Source of the DNA: Dehalococcoidia bacterium
GTDB lineage: Bacteria > Chloroflexota > Dehalococcoidia > SpSt-223
Length of the DNA stretch: 32,375 bases
Assembly (NCBI GenBank): GCA_025054935.1
Contig: JANWZD010000002.1
Span: 402,131-434,505 of the forward strand
Direction of reading: 5' to 3'
Shown: positions 16,752-24,854 of the stretch, piece after piece
Layout: every line of letters starts with the position of its first letter
Position numbering within the stretch: position 1 is the stretch's first letter
The notes under the pieces: generated by a model
Seen by the model: only the letters and a program-made list of their open reading frames with translations
Databases searched by the model: none
What the model was told of the DNA's origin: nothing
Program-made: the position numbers and the translations under genes

Positions 16752-17506
16752 CTGCTTCCCCTCGTCTTGGCAAGGCGGATATTCATCTGCACTCCCGCTA
16801 CTCCGATGGGATGATGACGGTCCGCCAGATTTTGGACTGGGTGGAGGAGAAAACCGACCTCGACGTGATCGCTGTCACGGACCACGACGATATCGAAGGG
16901 GGGCTGCGCGCTCGCGAGCTTGCTGTCGCCGGCGGCTATCGCGTCGAGGTGATCGTCGGCGCAGAGATTTCGACCCGCGACGGACACGTGCTGGCGCTGT
17001 TTGTCGAAAAGCCGGTCCGGTCCTTTCGCCCCCTTGAGGAGACGATCGAGGAGATCCGCGCACAAGGCGGGCTGTGCGTCGTTCCCCACCCCCTCAGCTG
17101 GCTGATCACGTCTGTCGGCGAGCGCGCTCTTGACCGAGCGATGGCGCACCACACGCCGGGGATCACCGCGCTCGAAGTCGCGAACCCCACTATCGCGGGC
17201 CGCGTGACGCGCCTGAAGGTGGCGCAGCTGAACCGGACCCGCTACGGTCTTGCGGAGACCGGCGGTTCTGACGCGCACTTCCTGCCCGCGATCGGCGCTG
17301 CCTACACCACCTTCCCGGGGCGAACCGCCGAAGACTTCCGGCGCGCTCTGCTCGCACGCGCGACTGCTGGCGTCGAACATCCCGGGAAACCGGAGCGCAT
17401 TCCCGTTCGCGACTTGATCCGTCAGCAAGGGAGGAGCCTCGTCTGGCTGCCCGCCAAGCGCTTCCGGCGGCGTCTTGCGGAGCGGCGCGCGGCGCGGTCC
17501 GCCTAG
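16748..17506 (+). CDS. PHP-domain metal-dependent phosphoesterase
   Basis: The 252-residue protein keeps all PHP metal ligands: KADIHLHSRYSDG (His13, His15, Asp20), AVTDHDDIEG (Asp45, His46), VGAEIST (Glu73), VVPHPL and GGSDAHF. It should bind a trinuclear metal centre and hydrolyse phosphoesters in the cytosol. ATG 16748 overlaps the acyltransferase stop as ATGA, and the PimA-like gene starts eight bases after its stop. Sitting inside a phosphatidylinositol lipid operon, it is a candidate for the phosphatase that converts phosphatidylinositol phosphate to phosphatidylinositol, or inositol phosphate to inositol. That role is a hypothesis. The family also includes nucleotide phosphatases such as TrpH/YciV. 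Confidence 0.88.
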   Translation: MTASPRLGKADIHLHSRYSDGMMTVRQILDWVEEKTDLDVIAVTDHDDIEGGLRARELAVAGGYRVEVIVGAEISTRDGHVLALFVEKPVRSFRPLEETIEEIRAQGGLCVVPHPLSWLITSVGERALDRAMAHHTPGITALEVANPTIAGRVTRLKVAQLNRTRYGLAETGGSDAHFLPAIGAAYTTFPGRTAEDFRRALLARATAGVEHPGKPERIPVRDLIRQQGRSLVWLPAKRFRRRLAERRAARSA

Positions 17507-17514
17507 GGCGCCGC

Positions 17515-18756
17515 ATGTACGTCGGTCTGGTCACTCCGTACGACTGGGCGGTGCCGGGAGGGGTCAATCGCCATATCGAGAGCCTCTACCGCCAGCTGGT
17601 GAGGCGTGGCCACCGTGCCAAAATCATTGCCTCCTCCTCCGTGCCTGTCGAGCAGTTCGACCATCCCGACCTGATCTTCATCGGCAAGCCCTATCCCATC
17701 CCAGCCTCAGGCTCGATCGCGCGTATTCCAATCCTCTTCAACCTTGATAAGCCGGTGAAGGAACTGCTCGCGCGCGAGCAGTTCGACATCATCCACGTGC
17801 ATGAGCCGCTGCAGGGGCCGCTCCCGCTGACGGTGCTGCGGTTTTCAAACGCCGCCAACGTCGGCACATTTCATGCCTACTCCGGCAGCCGCTATTCCAC
17901 CGGGGCGATGGCGTATTACTATGGGCAGCGGCTGCTGAAACGCTGGTTCCGGAAGCTCGACGGCAAGATCGCTGTCTCGGAGGCAGCGGCAGAGTTCGTC
18001 GAGCAGTACTTTCGCGGCTACTACAACATTATTCCGAACGGCATCGACTACGACCGGTTTGCGGCGGCTCTCCCTCCTATCCCAACCCTCGCCGACGGCC
18101 GGCCGAGCATTCTCTTCTTGGGGCGGCTTGAGGAGCGCCGGAAAGGGCTGAAGTATCTCCTGCGCGCCTTTCGGCTGGTGAAGCAGGACTGGCCGACCGC
18201 CCGCCTCGTAGTGGCCGGCGGAGGAGAGCGCGCCCGGGCCGGCTACGAAGCGTGGGCTCAGCGTACTGGCCTGGCCGATGTGCTCTTCGTCGGCGCTCTC
18301 TCGGAGGAAGAGAAGGTTCGCTACTTTCAAAGCGTCACCCTCTTCGTCGCTCCCAACACCGGCGACGAAAGTTTTGGGATCGTTCTCCTTGAAGCGATGG
18401 CAGCGGGGCGCCCGATTGTTGCCTCGAACATCCGCGGCTTCGCGTGCGTACTCACCCACGGGGTTGAGGGGCTGCTCGTCCCTCCGAAGAATGAGGTGGC
18501 GCTTGCGGCAGCAATCAGCCAGCTGCTTGGCGACCCCGCTCGCCGCGAGGAGTTCGCTCAGAACGGCCGCGTGAAAGCGCGCGACTACAACTGGGATCGG
18601 GTTGCGGAGCGGATCTTGGCCTATTACGAGCGGATCCTCCTGGCGAAGGAGGCAGCGCGGGAGAGCCGGCGCCGCGCCGCTGCTGCGCCGGCGCGCCGGA
18701 GCGCGCTCCGGCGCCTCGGCTCTGCCGTCGCGCCCTATGTTGGCCTCGGACGATGA
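17515..18756 (+). CDS. GT4-family glycosyltransferase, PimA-like (phosphatidylinositol mannosyltransferase)
   Basis: The 413-residue GT-B enzyme opens VGLVTPYDWAVPGGVNRHI, with the glycine-rich acceptor-side loop. DIIHVHEPLQGPLPL and GTFHAYSG follow in the N-terminal domain. The C-terminal donor domain has SILFLGRLEERRKG and the E-x7-E motif ESFGIVLLEAMAAGRP. It resembles PimA, which transfers mannose from GDP-mannose to the inositol ring of phosphatidylinositol at the inner face of the membrane. The last 35 residues are Arg/Ala-rich and may help membrane binding. The stop overlaps the PIP-synthase start as ATGA. The sugar and acceptor are inferred from resemblance and from the neighbouring inositol and acyltransferase genes. 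Confidence 0.88.
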   Translation: MYVGLVTPYDWAVPGGVNRHIESLYRQLVRRGHRAKIIASSSVPVEQFDHPDLIFIGKPYPIPASGSIARIPILFNLDKPVKELLAREQFDIIHVHEPLQGPLPLTVLRFSNAANVGTFHAYSGSRYSTGAMAYYYGQRLLKRWFRKLDGKIAVSEAAAEFVEQYFRGYYNIIPNGIDYDRFAAALPPIPTLADGRPSILFLGRLEERRKGLKYLLRAFRLVKQDWPTARLVVAGGGERARAGYEAWAQRTGLADVLFVGALSEEEKVRYFQSVTLFVAPNTGDESFGIVLLEAMAAGRPIVASNIRGFACVLTHGVEGLLVPPKNEVALAAAISQLLGDPARREEFAQNGRVKARDYNWDRVAERILAYYERILLAKEAARESRRRAAAAPARRSALRRLGSAVAPYVGLGR

Positions 18757-19325
18757 AGGCGCTGCGCCCGCTCGCCGCTCGCCTCACCGCGCCGCTGCTC
18801 GGCGCTCTTGCGCGCACGCCCATCACGCCCAATCAGCTGACCGTCGTCGGCGCGGCCGTGAATGCTGCCGTCGCCGTCGTCATTGCCGTTGGGGAGAACC
18901 GAGTGGCAGGCATCCTCGTCCTGCTTGCGAGCGCCTTCGATCTCCTCGACGGTGCGCTCGCCCGTGCCAGCGGGCGCGTCAGCCGTTTCGGCGCGTTTCT
19001 CGACTCGACGCTCGACCGGTTTGGGGACGCGGCCCTCTTCTTCGGCACGGCGTGGCGGGGAGTGCGCACAGGAAACCCGCTGCTGACGCTGCTTGCCTTC
19101 CTTGCCTGCGTCGCGAGCCTCCTCGTCAGCTATACGCGTGCCCGAGCTGAGGGCGTCGGCGCGAAAGGAGAAGTCGGCCTGTTCGACCGGCCAGCCCGTA
19201 TCGTCGTGCTCGCGGCGGGCCTTATGACCAATCGGCTGCCCCCCGCGCTTCTCCTCATCACGCTCGGCGCCGCCGCCACCGTCATCCAGCGGATTGTCGC
19301 AGTCCGGCAGCAGCTCAGCGCCTGA
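18753..19325 (+). CDS. CDP-alcohol phosphatidyltransferase, probable phosphatidylinositol-phosphate synthase
   Basis: The 190-residue polytopic membrane enzyme has the full CDP-alcohol phosphotransferase motif D-x2-DG-x2-AR-x8-G-x3-D-x3-D. The residues are Asp63, Asp66, Gly67, Ala70, Arg71, Gly80, Asp84 and Asp88. The N-terminal TPITPNQLTVVG is also typical. About six TM helices are expected. In actinobacteria the equivalent enzyme joins CDP-diacylglycerol to inositol 3-phosphate to make phosphatidylinositol phosphate. Clustering with ino1 strongly supports this over phosphatidylglycerophosphate synthesis. It is coupled to the PimA-like gene by ATGA and ends the operon. Confidence 0.9.
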   Translation: MKALRPLAARLTAPLLGALARTPITPNQLTVVGAAVNAAVAVVIAVGENRVAGILVLLASAFDLLDGALARASGRVSRFGAFLDSTLDRFGDAALFFGTAWRGVRTGNPLLTLLAFLACVASLLVSYTRARAEGVGAKGEVGLFDRPARIVVLAAGLMTNRLPPALLLITLGAAATVIQRIVAVRQQLSA

Positions 19326-19350
19326 CCGTTCAACCGCGCTGTGGTATGCT
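19322..19350 (+). promoter_or_regulatory. Promoter of the Asp/Glu racemase-superfamily gene
   Basis: CTGACC (19322-19327), 17 bases, then TATGCT (19345-19350), about 28 bases before the ATG at 19379. The -35 box overlaps the stop codon of the preceding gene. Confidence 0.45.
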
Positions 19351-19378
19351 CGCTTCATCCTGCCAGCGAGGGTGACCG

Positions 19379-20122
19379 ATGCCGGATGTGCTTGGCTACC
19401 GTGCCAAATTTGGGGTTCTCGGGCCATCGACAAACACGATCGTCGAACCAGACTACTACATGATGGCGCCGCACGGCGTGACGTTTCACTATGGCCGCAT
19501 CTACATCCGGGACCAGCGGCTGGGCAATGATGAGCAGTTCGAGGCGCTGCTCGTGCAAATTCGTGAAGCGATCGAGCAGACTGTCCGCGAAGTGATGACG
19601 TGCGAGCCCGACTACCTGATCATGGGAATGTCGGCTGAAACGTTCTGGGGCGGCAAGGAAGGGAATGAGGCGTTTCAGCGGCGGATCGAGCAGTGGTCGG
19701 GACTGAAAGTGGCCACCGGCGCAGATGCCTGCCGGCGCGCGCTCGCGGTGTTCAACGCTCGGCGGCTCGGCGTTATCACCCCCTACCAGCCGGTCGGCGA
19801 CGCTCAGGTGCGGCGGTTCTTCACCGAGTGCGGCTTCGACGTCGTCGCCCTCGAAGGCCTCAAGTGCCCGAGCGCCGTGGCGATTGCCCATGTCACTGAA
19901 GACCGCCTGCGGCAGGCGATCCTCGAGGTGAACAAGCCGGATGTCGATGCCATTGTTCAGGTTGGGACCAATCTGTCGATGGTGCGCCTCGCCGATGAAG
20001 CGGAGCGGTGGTTGAAGAAACCGGTGATCGCGATCAACGCGGCGACGCTCTGGCACGCGCTGCGCGAAAACGGGATCAACGACCAGATGCGGGGCTTTGG
20101 GACGCTCTTGCGCGAGTACTAG
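19379..20122 (+). CDS. Maleate isomerase/arylmalonate decarboxylase-like protein (Asp/Glu racemase superfamily)
   Basis: The 247-residue protein starts YRAKFGVLGPSTNTIVEPDYY, the nucleotide-free substrate loop typical of maleate cis-trans isomerases and arylmalonate decarboxylases. RRLGVITPYQPVGDAQVRRF opens its second half. The superfamily uses two cysteines, one in each half. Here the equivalent places read MGMSAETFWGG and VQVGTNLSM, with Ser and Gly, so the standard pair appears absent, although other cysteines exist. It may be a decarboxylase or a hydrolase-like variant. The upstream SD is weak (GAGGG, then TGACCG, then ATG). It lies downstream of the inositol lipid operon but has its own promoter. 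Confidence 0.78.
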   Translation: MPDVLGYRAKFGVLGPSTNTIVEPDYYMMAPHGVTFHYGRIYIRDQRLGNDEQFEALLVQIREAIEQTVREVMTCEPDYLIMGMSAETFWGGKEGNEAFQRRIEQWSGLKVATGADACRRALAVFNARRLGVITPYQPVGDAQVRRFFTECGFDVVALEGLKCPSAVAIAHVTEDRLRQAILEVNKPDVDAIVQVGTNLSMVRLADEAERWLKKPVIAINAATLWHALRENGINDQMRGFGTLLREY

Positions 20123-20132
20123 CGCGACCGCA

Positions 20133-20147
20133 GCGCTCGCAGAGCGC
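20133..20147. terminator. Possible bidirectional terminator hairpin
   Basis: GCGCTC (20133-20138) and GAGCGC (20142-20147) form a six-pair stem with a three-base loop in the 43-base gap between convergent genes. There is no T-tract on either side, so it would be a weak or factor-dependent stop. Confidence 0.3.
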
Positions 20148-20165
20148 GCGCCTGCCCCGGCAGCC

Positions 20166-20528
20166 TCACCCGGGGCGAGCTGAGGGGGAGCGGCCGGGCA
20201 GTTCATCCCGCGGAACAAGCCATTCGTGCGACCAGTCGGCGATGGCGCGAACCACGCCGGCAAGCGCCTCCCCCTTTGGAGTGAGGCGATACTCCACACG
20301 GACTGGGGTCTCGGGATAGACCGTGCGGACAACAATGCCCGCCGCTTCAAGCTGCTTCAGGCGCTCCGACAACATCCGGTCGCTGATGCCGGGGATCGCG
20401 GCGGCGATCTCGCCGAACCGCGCTTTCCCAGCGAGCATCGCCCGGATGATCACCCCTGTCCATCGGTTCCCGATCAATTCGACTGCCTGATGGAAATAGG
20501 GGCAAAACGCAGTCAGCGGCTCTGCCAT
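20166..20528 (-). CDS. HxlR-family winged-helix transcriptional regulator
   Basis: The 120-residue protein has the family pattern. An N-terminal FCPYFHQAVELIGNRWT helix with a Cys precedes FGEIAAAIPGISDRMLSERLKQLEAAGIV, the recognition helix-turn-helix. The wing strand is RTVYPETPVRVEYRLTPKG. Such dimers bind DNA near their own promoters and often respond to electrophiles or oxidants through the N-terminal Cys. ATG 20528 has no SD but lies seven bases after a GACAAT box, pointing to leaderless translation. It is divergent from the acyl-CoA dehydrogenase gene, a plausible target. No ligand can be assigned. Confidence 0.92.
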   Translation of the reverse strand: MAEPLTAFCPYFHQAVELIGNRWTGVIIRAMLAGKARFGEIAAAIPGISDRMLSERLKQLEAAGIVVRTVYPETPVRVEYRLTPKGEALAGVVRAIADWSHEWLVPRDELPGRSPSARPG

Positions 20529-20535
20529 AGTGGCT

Positions 20536-20564
20536 ATTGTCTCTTATTCCCCACTGCCTGACAA
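20536..20564 (-). promoter_or_regulatory. Promoter of the HxlR regulator gene
   Basis: The minus strand has TTGTCA (20564-20559), a 17-base spacer and GACAAT (20541-20536). The -10 box ends seven bases before the ATG at 20528, so the message probably starts at or next to the start codon. Confidence 0.65.
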
Positions 20565-20606
20565 CGGCCGTCCGGAAGTGGCAGCCTCGTCCTCCCTAGA
20601 CGCCTT

Positions 20607-20656
20607 AGGCTGAAGTTCGAGCTTCAGCCTCTTCCTCGGCGGAGGCGCCGAGGAAG
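20607..20656. repeat. Two adjacent perfect inverted repeats (tandem hairpins)
   Basis: The first is AGGCTGAAG (20607-20615), a six-base loop, then CTTCAGCCT (20622-20630). The second follows with no gap: CTTCCTCGGCG (20631-20641), a four-base loop, then CGCCGAGGAAG (20646-20656). Stems of 9 and 11 pairs without mismatch lie in the 226-base gap between the regulator and the acyl-CoA dehydrogenase. There is no T-tract and no coding on either strand. They may be an operator, an attenuator or an RNA element. Confidence 0.75.
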
Positions 20657-20754
20657 AACGCGGCCGCGCCCTGGGAGCGGGCCGGGCGGGGGAGGAGGCG
20701 CTTCTTCCCCAGACCTGGCAGAATAGCAGGCGCAGTTCTGAACCTGAGGGTAGA

Positions 20755-22401
20755 ATGACCCAGCTCCGCGACGAACGCGCGACCGCGCAGTCCCCCGCTC
20801 ACCGCCTGCTCGCCGCCGCGAGCGCGCTCTGCGACGAGGCGACCGCTTTCCTCCGGGCAAAATGCCACGAAAACGGCCGGCTGAGCGAAGCAAAGCTGAT
20901 CGAGCAGCAGCAAGCAGCGCACGCCCTTGCCCACCTTGCCATTCAGGTGGAGGCGGGGCGCCAACTGCTCGCCTGGGCAGACCGGCTGGCGGCCCCTCCC
21001 GGCTCGCTGGAGCGCATGATCGCCGAGGCGTGGATAGCGCGTCTCGCCGGAGCGCTGGGGGGCGGCGTGTCGCTGAGCGCGGTTGAAACAGTCGCGCCCT
21101 TCGAACTGGGGATAGCCGAAGGCGCCCTCGCCCTGCTCTCCGACCGAGAAAGCGCGCAGTTCATCGACGCTGCCGGGGGGAGCGAGGTCGACGACCGCAT
21201 CGCCGCCCTCCTCGCAGAAACGGGCAGCACCGGGCGGCGCGGGCTCGACGAGGCCCTTCAAGCAGTGCAGGTCCAGTTTGCGCGCTTCGTTGACGAGCGT
21301 GTGGTGCCGCTCGCGCAGCAGATCCATCGTGAGAACAGCCTCGTGCCGCTCGACCTGATCCGCGAGTTGGCGGCGCTAGGGGTCTTCGGGCTGACGGTGC
21401 CGGAAGAGTACGGCGGCTCCGGGTTCGGCAAACTGGCGATGGTCGTTGTCACCGAAGAGCTCGCTCGCGGGTCGATCGGCGTCGGCTCGCTCGGTACGCG
21501 CAGCGAAATTGCGGCCGAACTGATCCTTGGCGGAGGCACGGCAGCGCAGAAGCGGACATGGCTGCCTCGTCTCGCCCGCGGAGAGATCCTCCCGACTGCT
21601 GCCTTCACTGAGCCGAATGCCGGCTCGGACCTTGCCTCCGTTCAGACCCGGGCGGTGAAGGTCGAGGGCGGCTGGCGGATCTACGGGCAAAAGACGTGGA
21701 TGACTCACGGCGCCCGCGCCGACCTGATGACCCTGCTCGCTCGTACCGACCCCACGCAGCCCGGGCACCGCGGGCTGTCGATGTTTCTCGCCCCGAAGAC
21801 CCGCGGGACGGACGACATGCCATTTCCCGATGAGGGGGTAGCAGGAAGCGAAATCCGCGTCCTCGGCTATCGCGGGATGCGCGAGTACGAGGTGGCGTTC
21901 GACGGGTTTTTTGTCCCCGACGACGGCCTGCTCGGCGGCGTGCCGGGTCAGGGCTTCCGCCAGCTGATGGCGACGATGGAAGTGGCGCGCATCCAGACCG
22001 CGGCGCGGGGGGTCGGGGTCGCTCAGGCAGCCTTCGACGAAGCGCTGCGCTATGCCCGCACCCGGGTGCAGTTCGGCAAGCCGATCTTCGCCTTTCCCCG
22101 CATCCGGGCCAAGCTCGCCCGCGCCGCCGTGCTCATTCAAGCGGCCCGCCAGCTCACCTACTACGCCGCGCGGCGCAAGGAGACGGGAGAACGCTGCGAC
22201 CTCGAAGCCGGAATGGCGAAGCTGCAGGCGACCCGCGCCGCCTGGGAAGTTGCTGACGCCGCAGTCCAGATCCACGGCGGGCTCGGCTACGCGGAGGAGA
22301 CCCCCGTCAGCCGGATCTTTCTTGACGCCCGCGTTCTCTCCATCTTCGAGGGGACAAACGAGATCCAAGCGCAGATCATCGCTCGCCGGCTCCTCGAGTA
22401 G
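20755..22401 (+). CDS. Acyl-CoA dehydrogenase with N-terminal extension, methylsuccinyl-CoA dehydrogenase-like
   Basis: The 548-residue flavoprotein is longer than ordinary acyl-CoA dehydrogenases (about 380-400). A helical extension of about 160 residues precedes the ACAD fold. The core has LTVPEEYGGSGFG, AFTEPNAGSDLAS (FAD and substrate contacts), YARTRVQFGKPI and the terminal SIFEGTNEIQAQIIAR with Glu532 as likely base. The length, the extension and the SLGTRSEIAAELI stretch resemble (2S)-methylsuccinyl-CoA dehydrogenase of the ethylmalonyl-CoA pathway, by my recollection of the family. That would link it with the MaoC hydratase and CoA-transferase at 1520-4923. Other branched-chain substrates remain possible. 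ATG 20755 follows GAGGG. Confidence 0.88.
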   Translation: MTQLRDERATAQSPAHRLLAAASALCDEATAFLRAKCHENGRLSEAKLIEQQQAAHALAHLAIQVEAGRQLLAWADRLAAPPGSLERMIAEAWIARLAGALGGGVSLSAVETVAPFELGIAEGALALLSDRESAQFIDAAGGSEVDDRIAALLAETGSTGRRGLDEALQAVQVQFARFVDERVVPLAQQIHRENSLVPLDLIRELAALGVFGLTVPEEYGGSGFGKLAMVVVTEELARGSIGVGSLGTRSEIAAELILGGGTAAQKRTWLPRLARGEILPTAAFTEPNAGSDLASVQTRAVKVEGGWRIYGQKTWMTHGARADLMTLLARTDPTQPGHRGLSMFLAPKTRGTDDMPFPDEGVAGSEIRVLGYRGMREYEVAFDGFFVPDDGLLGGVPGQGFRQLMATMEVARIQTAARGVGVAQAAFDEALRYARTRVQFGKPIFAFPRIRAKLARAAVLIQAARQLTYYAARRKETGERCDLEAGMAKLQATRAAWEVADAAVQIHGGLGYAEETPVSRIFLDARVLSIFEGTNEIQAQIIARRLLE

Positions 22402-22450
22402 CGGCCGGTCGCGAGCGACGCGAGCACAGCGCGGCAGGCCCCGCGCGCCC

Positions 22451-23299
22451 TCAGCGCTCGATCGGGGCGCGGACGAGATTCCCCCATTCCGTCCACGACC
22501 CGTCATAGTTGCGCACTTTCGGGTAGCCGAGGAGGTAGGTAAGGACGAACCAGGTATGGGAGGAGCGCTCGCCGATGCGGCAGTAGGCGATGATCTCTTT
22601 GTCGGGCGTGATCCCCTCGGGCTCGTAGATCGCGCGCAGTTCCTCAGCGGACTTGAAGGTCCCGTTCTCATTCGCGGCGCGCGCCCAAGGGATATTCTTG
22701 GCGGTGGGAATGTGGCCGCCCCGCTGCGCCCCTTCCTGCGGGTAGGACGGCATGTGGATCAGTTCGCCGGAATACTCCTGCGGAGAGCGGACATCGACCA
22801 AGGCGCGGCCTTCAGGCGCGCGGAGGTGCGCCATAACGTCGTCGCGGAAGGCGCGGATCGACAGGTCCTCATCGCGGGCGCGATAGGTCGTCGGCGGGAA
22901 GACGGGGACCTCCTTGGTCAACGGGCGCCCTTCGTCGATCCATTTCTGCCGCCCGCCGTTCATCACGGCCATCCTCTCGTGCCCGTAGAGGCGGAACAGC
23001 CAGAAGGAGTAGCACGCATACCAGTTATTGCGGTCGCCGTAGAACACGACCATCGTGTCATTGGCGATGCCATGCTTTGAGCAGAGCTGCTCGAACTCCT
23101 CTTTGGAGATGAAGTCGCGGATCACCGGCTTCTGGAGATCGGTGTGCCAATCAAGCTTGATGGCATTCGGAATATGACCGGTCTCATACAGCAGGACATC
23201 CTCGTCGCACTCGGCGATCCGGACGTTAGGGTCGTTCAGATGCTCCGCAACCCAATCGGTCTCCACGATGACTTCGGGATGAGCGTAGCCGGCGGCCAT
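22451..23299 (-). CDS. Thiosulfate sulfurtransferase-type rhodanese
   Basis: The 282-residue protein has two rhodanese domains. The N-terminal domain has [10 protein letters not shown] and [10 protein letters not shown], where the catalytic Cys is replaced and inactive as usual. The C-terminal domain has [10 protein letters not shown] and the active loop [13 protein letters not shown], with Cys240 as the persulfide carrier. The CRxGxR loop fits thiosulfate:cyanide sulfurtransferases. ATG 23299 is preferred over GTG 23305 because GAGGAG lies five bases before it. A promoter at 23353-23381 drives it, divergently from prfB. Confidence 0.93.
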   Translation of the reverse strand: MAAGYAHPEVIVETDWVAEHLNDPNVRIAECDEDVLLYETGHIPNAIKLDWHTDLQKPVIRDFISKEEFEQLCSKHGIANDTMVVFYGDRNNWYACYSFWLFRLYGHERMAVMNGGRQKWIDEGRPLTKEVPVFPPTTYRARDEDLSIRAFRDDVMAHLRAPEGRALVDVRSPQEYSGELIHMPSYPQEGAQRGGHIPTAKNIPWARAANENGTFKSAEELRAIYEPEGITPDKEIIAYCRIGERSSHTWFVLTYLLGYPKVRNYDGSWTEWGNLVRAPIER

Positions 23300-23352
23300 C
23301 GGCACTCCTCGTCTGATAGGCTTGTAGCAGCACGTTTCCGTGGCACGCTGCG

Positions 23353-23381
23353 ATGATGACGCATTCGATCGACTTTGTCAA
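23353..23381 (-). promoter_or_regulatory. Promoter of the rhodanese gene
   Basis: The minus strand has a perfect TTGACA (23381-23376), a 17-base spacer and CATCAT (23358-23353). RNA would start about 47 bases before the ATG. Confidence 0.6.
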
Positions 23382-23456
23382 CTTTCCAGTTAGCGAAATC
23401 GCCGGTCGGAACAGGGCGAAGCGAACCGACGTCTTTCTGGAGGAGGCAACCTATCC

Positions 23457-24564
23457 ATGGACGAGATCCGCACGCAGGTGAGCGGACTGCAGCAGCACAT
23501 CCACACGCTCCTGGAGCGTCTTTGACATCGCCGGCAAAGAGCGAGAGCTTGCCGAACTGGAGCGTCGGATGGCGGCAGACGGGTTTTGGACCAGCGAGCC
23601 GAACCCCCAAGCCGTCACCCGCCAGGCGAGCGAGCTTCGCGACACGATCGAACTGTGGCGGGGCATCGAGCGGGAGGCAGCCGACTTGGCGGAGCTGATC
23701 GCGCTCGCCATCGCCGAAGACGATGCCGCAACGGCCGCTGAGGTGGGCGCAGCGGCGGACGCGCTCGCGCAGCGCCTGCGCGGTCTCGAGCGCGAACTGA
23801 TGCTGAGCGGCCCGCACGACCGGAAGGATGCGATCTTGTCGATCCACGCCGGGGCGGGCGGGACCGAATCCCAAGATTGGGCCGAGATGCTGCTCCGCAT
23901 GTACCTCCGGTGGGCCGACGCCCATCGCTACAAGACGGAGATCCTCGACTACACCGCGGGCGAGGAAGCCGGGATCAAGAGCGTGACAGTGGCCGTCAGC
24001 GGCCCGAACGCCTACGGCTATCTCAAAAGCGAGCGCGGGGTCCACCGGCTGGTGCGCCTGTCACCCTTCGACGCCGCGCACCGCCGCCATACGTCGTTTG
24101 CGCTTGTCGAGGTAATGCCAAAGGTCGACGACACGGTCGAGATCGTTCTCAACGAGGACGACCTCGAAATTGAGTTCTACCGATCAAGCGGAGCAGGAGG
24201 CCAGAACGTTCAGAAAGTGTCGACGGCCGTGCGGATACGTCACCTCCCGACGGGGATTGTCGTCACCTGCCAGAACGAGCGGTCCCAGCTCCAGAACAAG
24301 GAGACAGCGCTCCGGATCCTGAAATCGCGCCTGCTCGAACTCGAGCTTGAGAAGCGGGAACAAGAGGCCGCCCGCCTCAAGGGGCAGCACGTTGCCGCCG
24401 GCTGGGGCAACCAAATCCGGAGCTATGTGCTCCACCCGTATACTTTGGTAAAGGACCTGCGAACCGGCTACGAAACGAGCGACGCGCTCGGCGTGCTTGA
24501 CGGAGCGCTCGACCCGTTTATTGAGAGCTATCTGCAGTGGACCATCGGAGAGCAAGCGGCATGA
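23457..24564 (+). CDS. prfB: Peptide chain release factor 2 with programmed +1 frameshift
   Basis: The gene is split. ATG 23457 opens 22 codons ending CTT, then TGA at 23523-23525. A +1 slip on CTT-TGA-C resumes at GAC 23524 and runs to the TGA at 24564, giving 368 residues. A GGAG just before the slip site acts as the internal SD that stimulates shifting. The product has the stop-codon-reading SPF (about 202-204) and the peptidyl-hydrolysis GGQ (about 247-249). RF2 ends translation at UGA and UAA, and low RF2 favours the shift, an autoregulatory loop. The initiating SD is GGAGGAGG. The stop overlaps the next small gene as ATGA. Confidence 0.97.
23508..23526 (+). promoter_or_regulatory. prfB programmed frameshift site
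   Basis: GGAG, three bases, then CTTTGAC: an SD-like element three bases before the CUU codon and in-frame UGA followed by C. This is the conserved RF2 autoregulation arrangement. Confidence 0.95.
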
Positions 24565-24854
24565 GACGGCTCCTCGGATCAATCGGCATTGTGACTGGCA
24601 TCGTCCTGCTGGTCTACATTGGCGCCGGGCCATGGACGCCGCCTCGCGCGCTCATTGGCGCACCTCCTGCCGTTGAGCAGCCGGCCGAACCGCGTCGTCC
24701 CTCTTCTCAGCCGAGCGAGATCCAACAAGCTCGGATCGGGGCAGCGCTCTGGACGGTCGGGCTGATCTCCGGGGCGATCGTCATCGGGTTCGTCGCTATC
24801 ATCGTTGGCGCCTCGCTGTACCTCCGACGGCAGCGTGTCGCCAAGGAGCAGTAA
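24561..24854 (+). CDS. Small two-TM membrane protein of unknown function
   Basis: The 97-residue protein has an N-terminal hydrophobic helix (LGSIGIVTGIVLLVYIGAG). A Pro-rich polar loop (about 25-60) separates it from a second helix (LWTVGLISGAIVIGFVAIIVGASLYL), followed by a basic tail (RRQRVAKEQ). The basic tail suggests that end is cytosolic. ATG 24561 overlaps the prfB stop as ATGA, and the next gene starts immediately after its TAA. It sits between a release factor and a membrane-anchored peptidase. No family is recognised. Confidence 0.7.
   Translation: MRRLLGSIGIVTGIVLLVYIGAGPWTPPRALIGAPPAVEQPAEPRRPSSQPSEIQQARIGAALWTVGLISGAIVIGFVAIIVGASLYLRRQRVAKEQ

Noticed and set aside
23523-23525. 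In-frame UGA in prfB as a second selenocysteine codon
   Set aside because: The frame after it is shut in phase and continues in +1. The CTT-TGA-C context with internal SD is the known RF2 frameshift.
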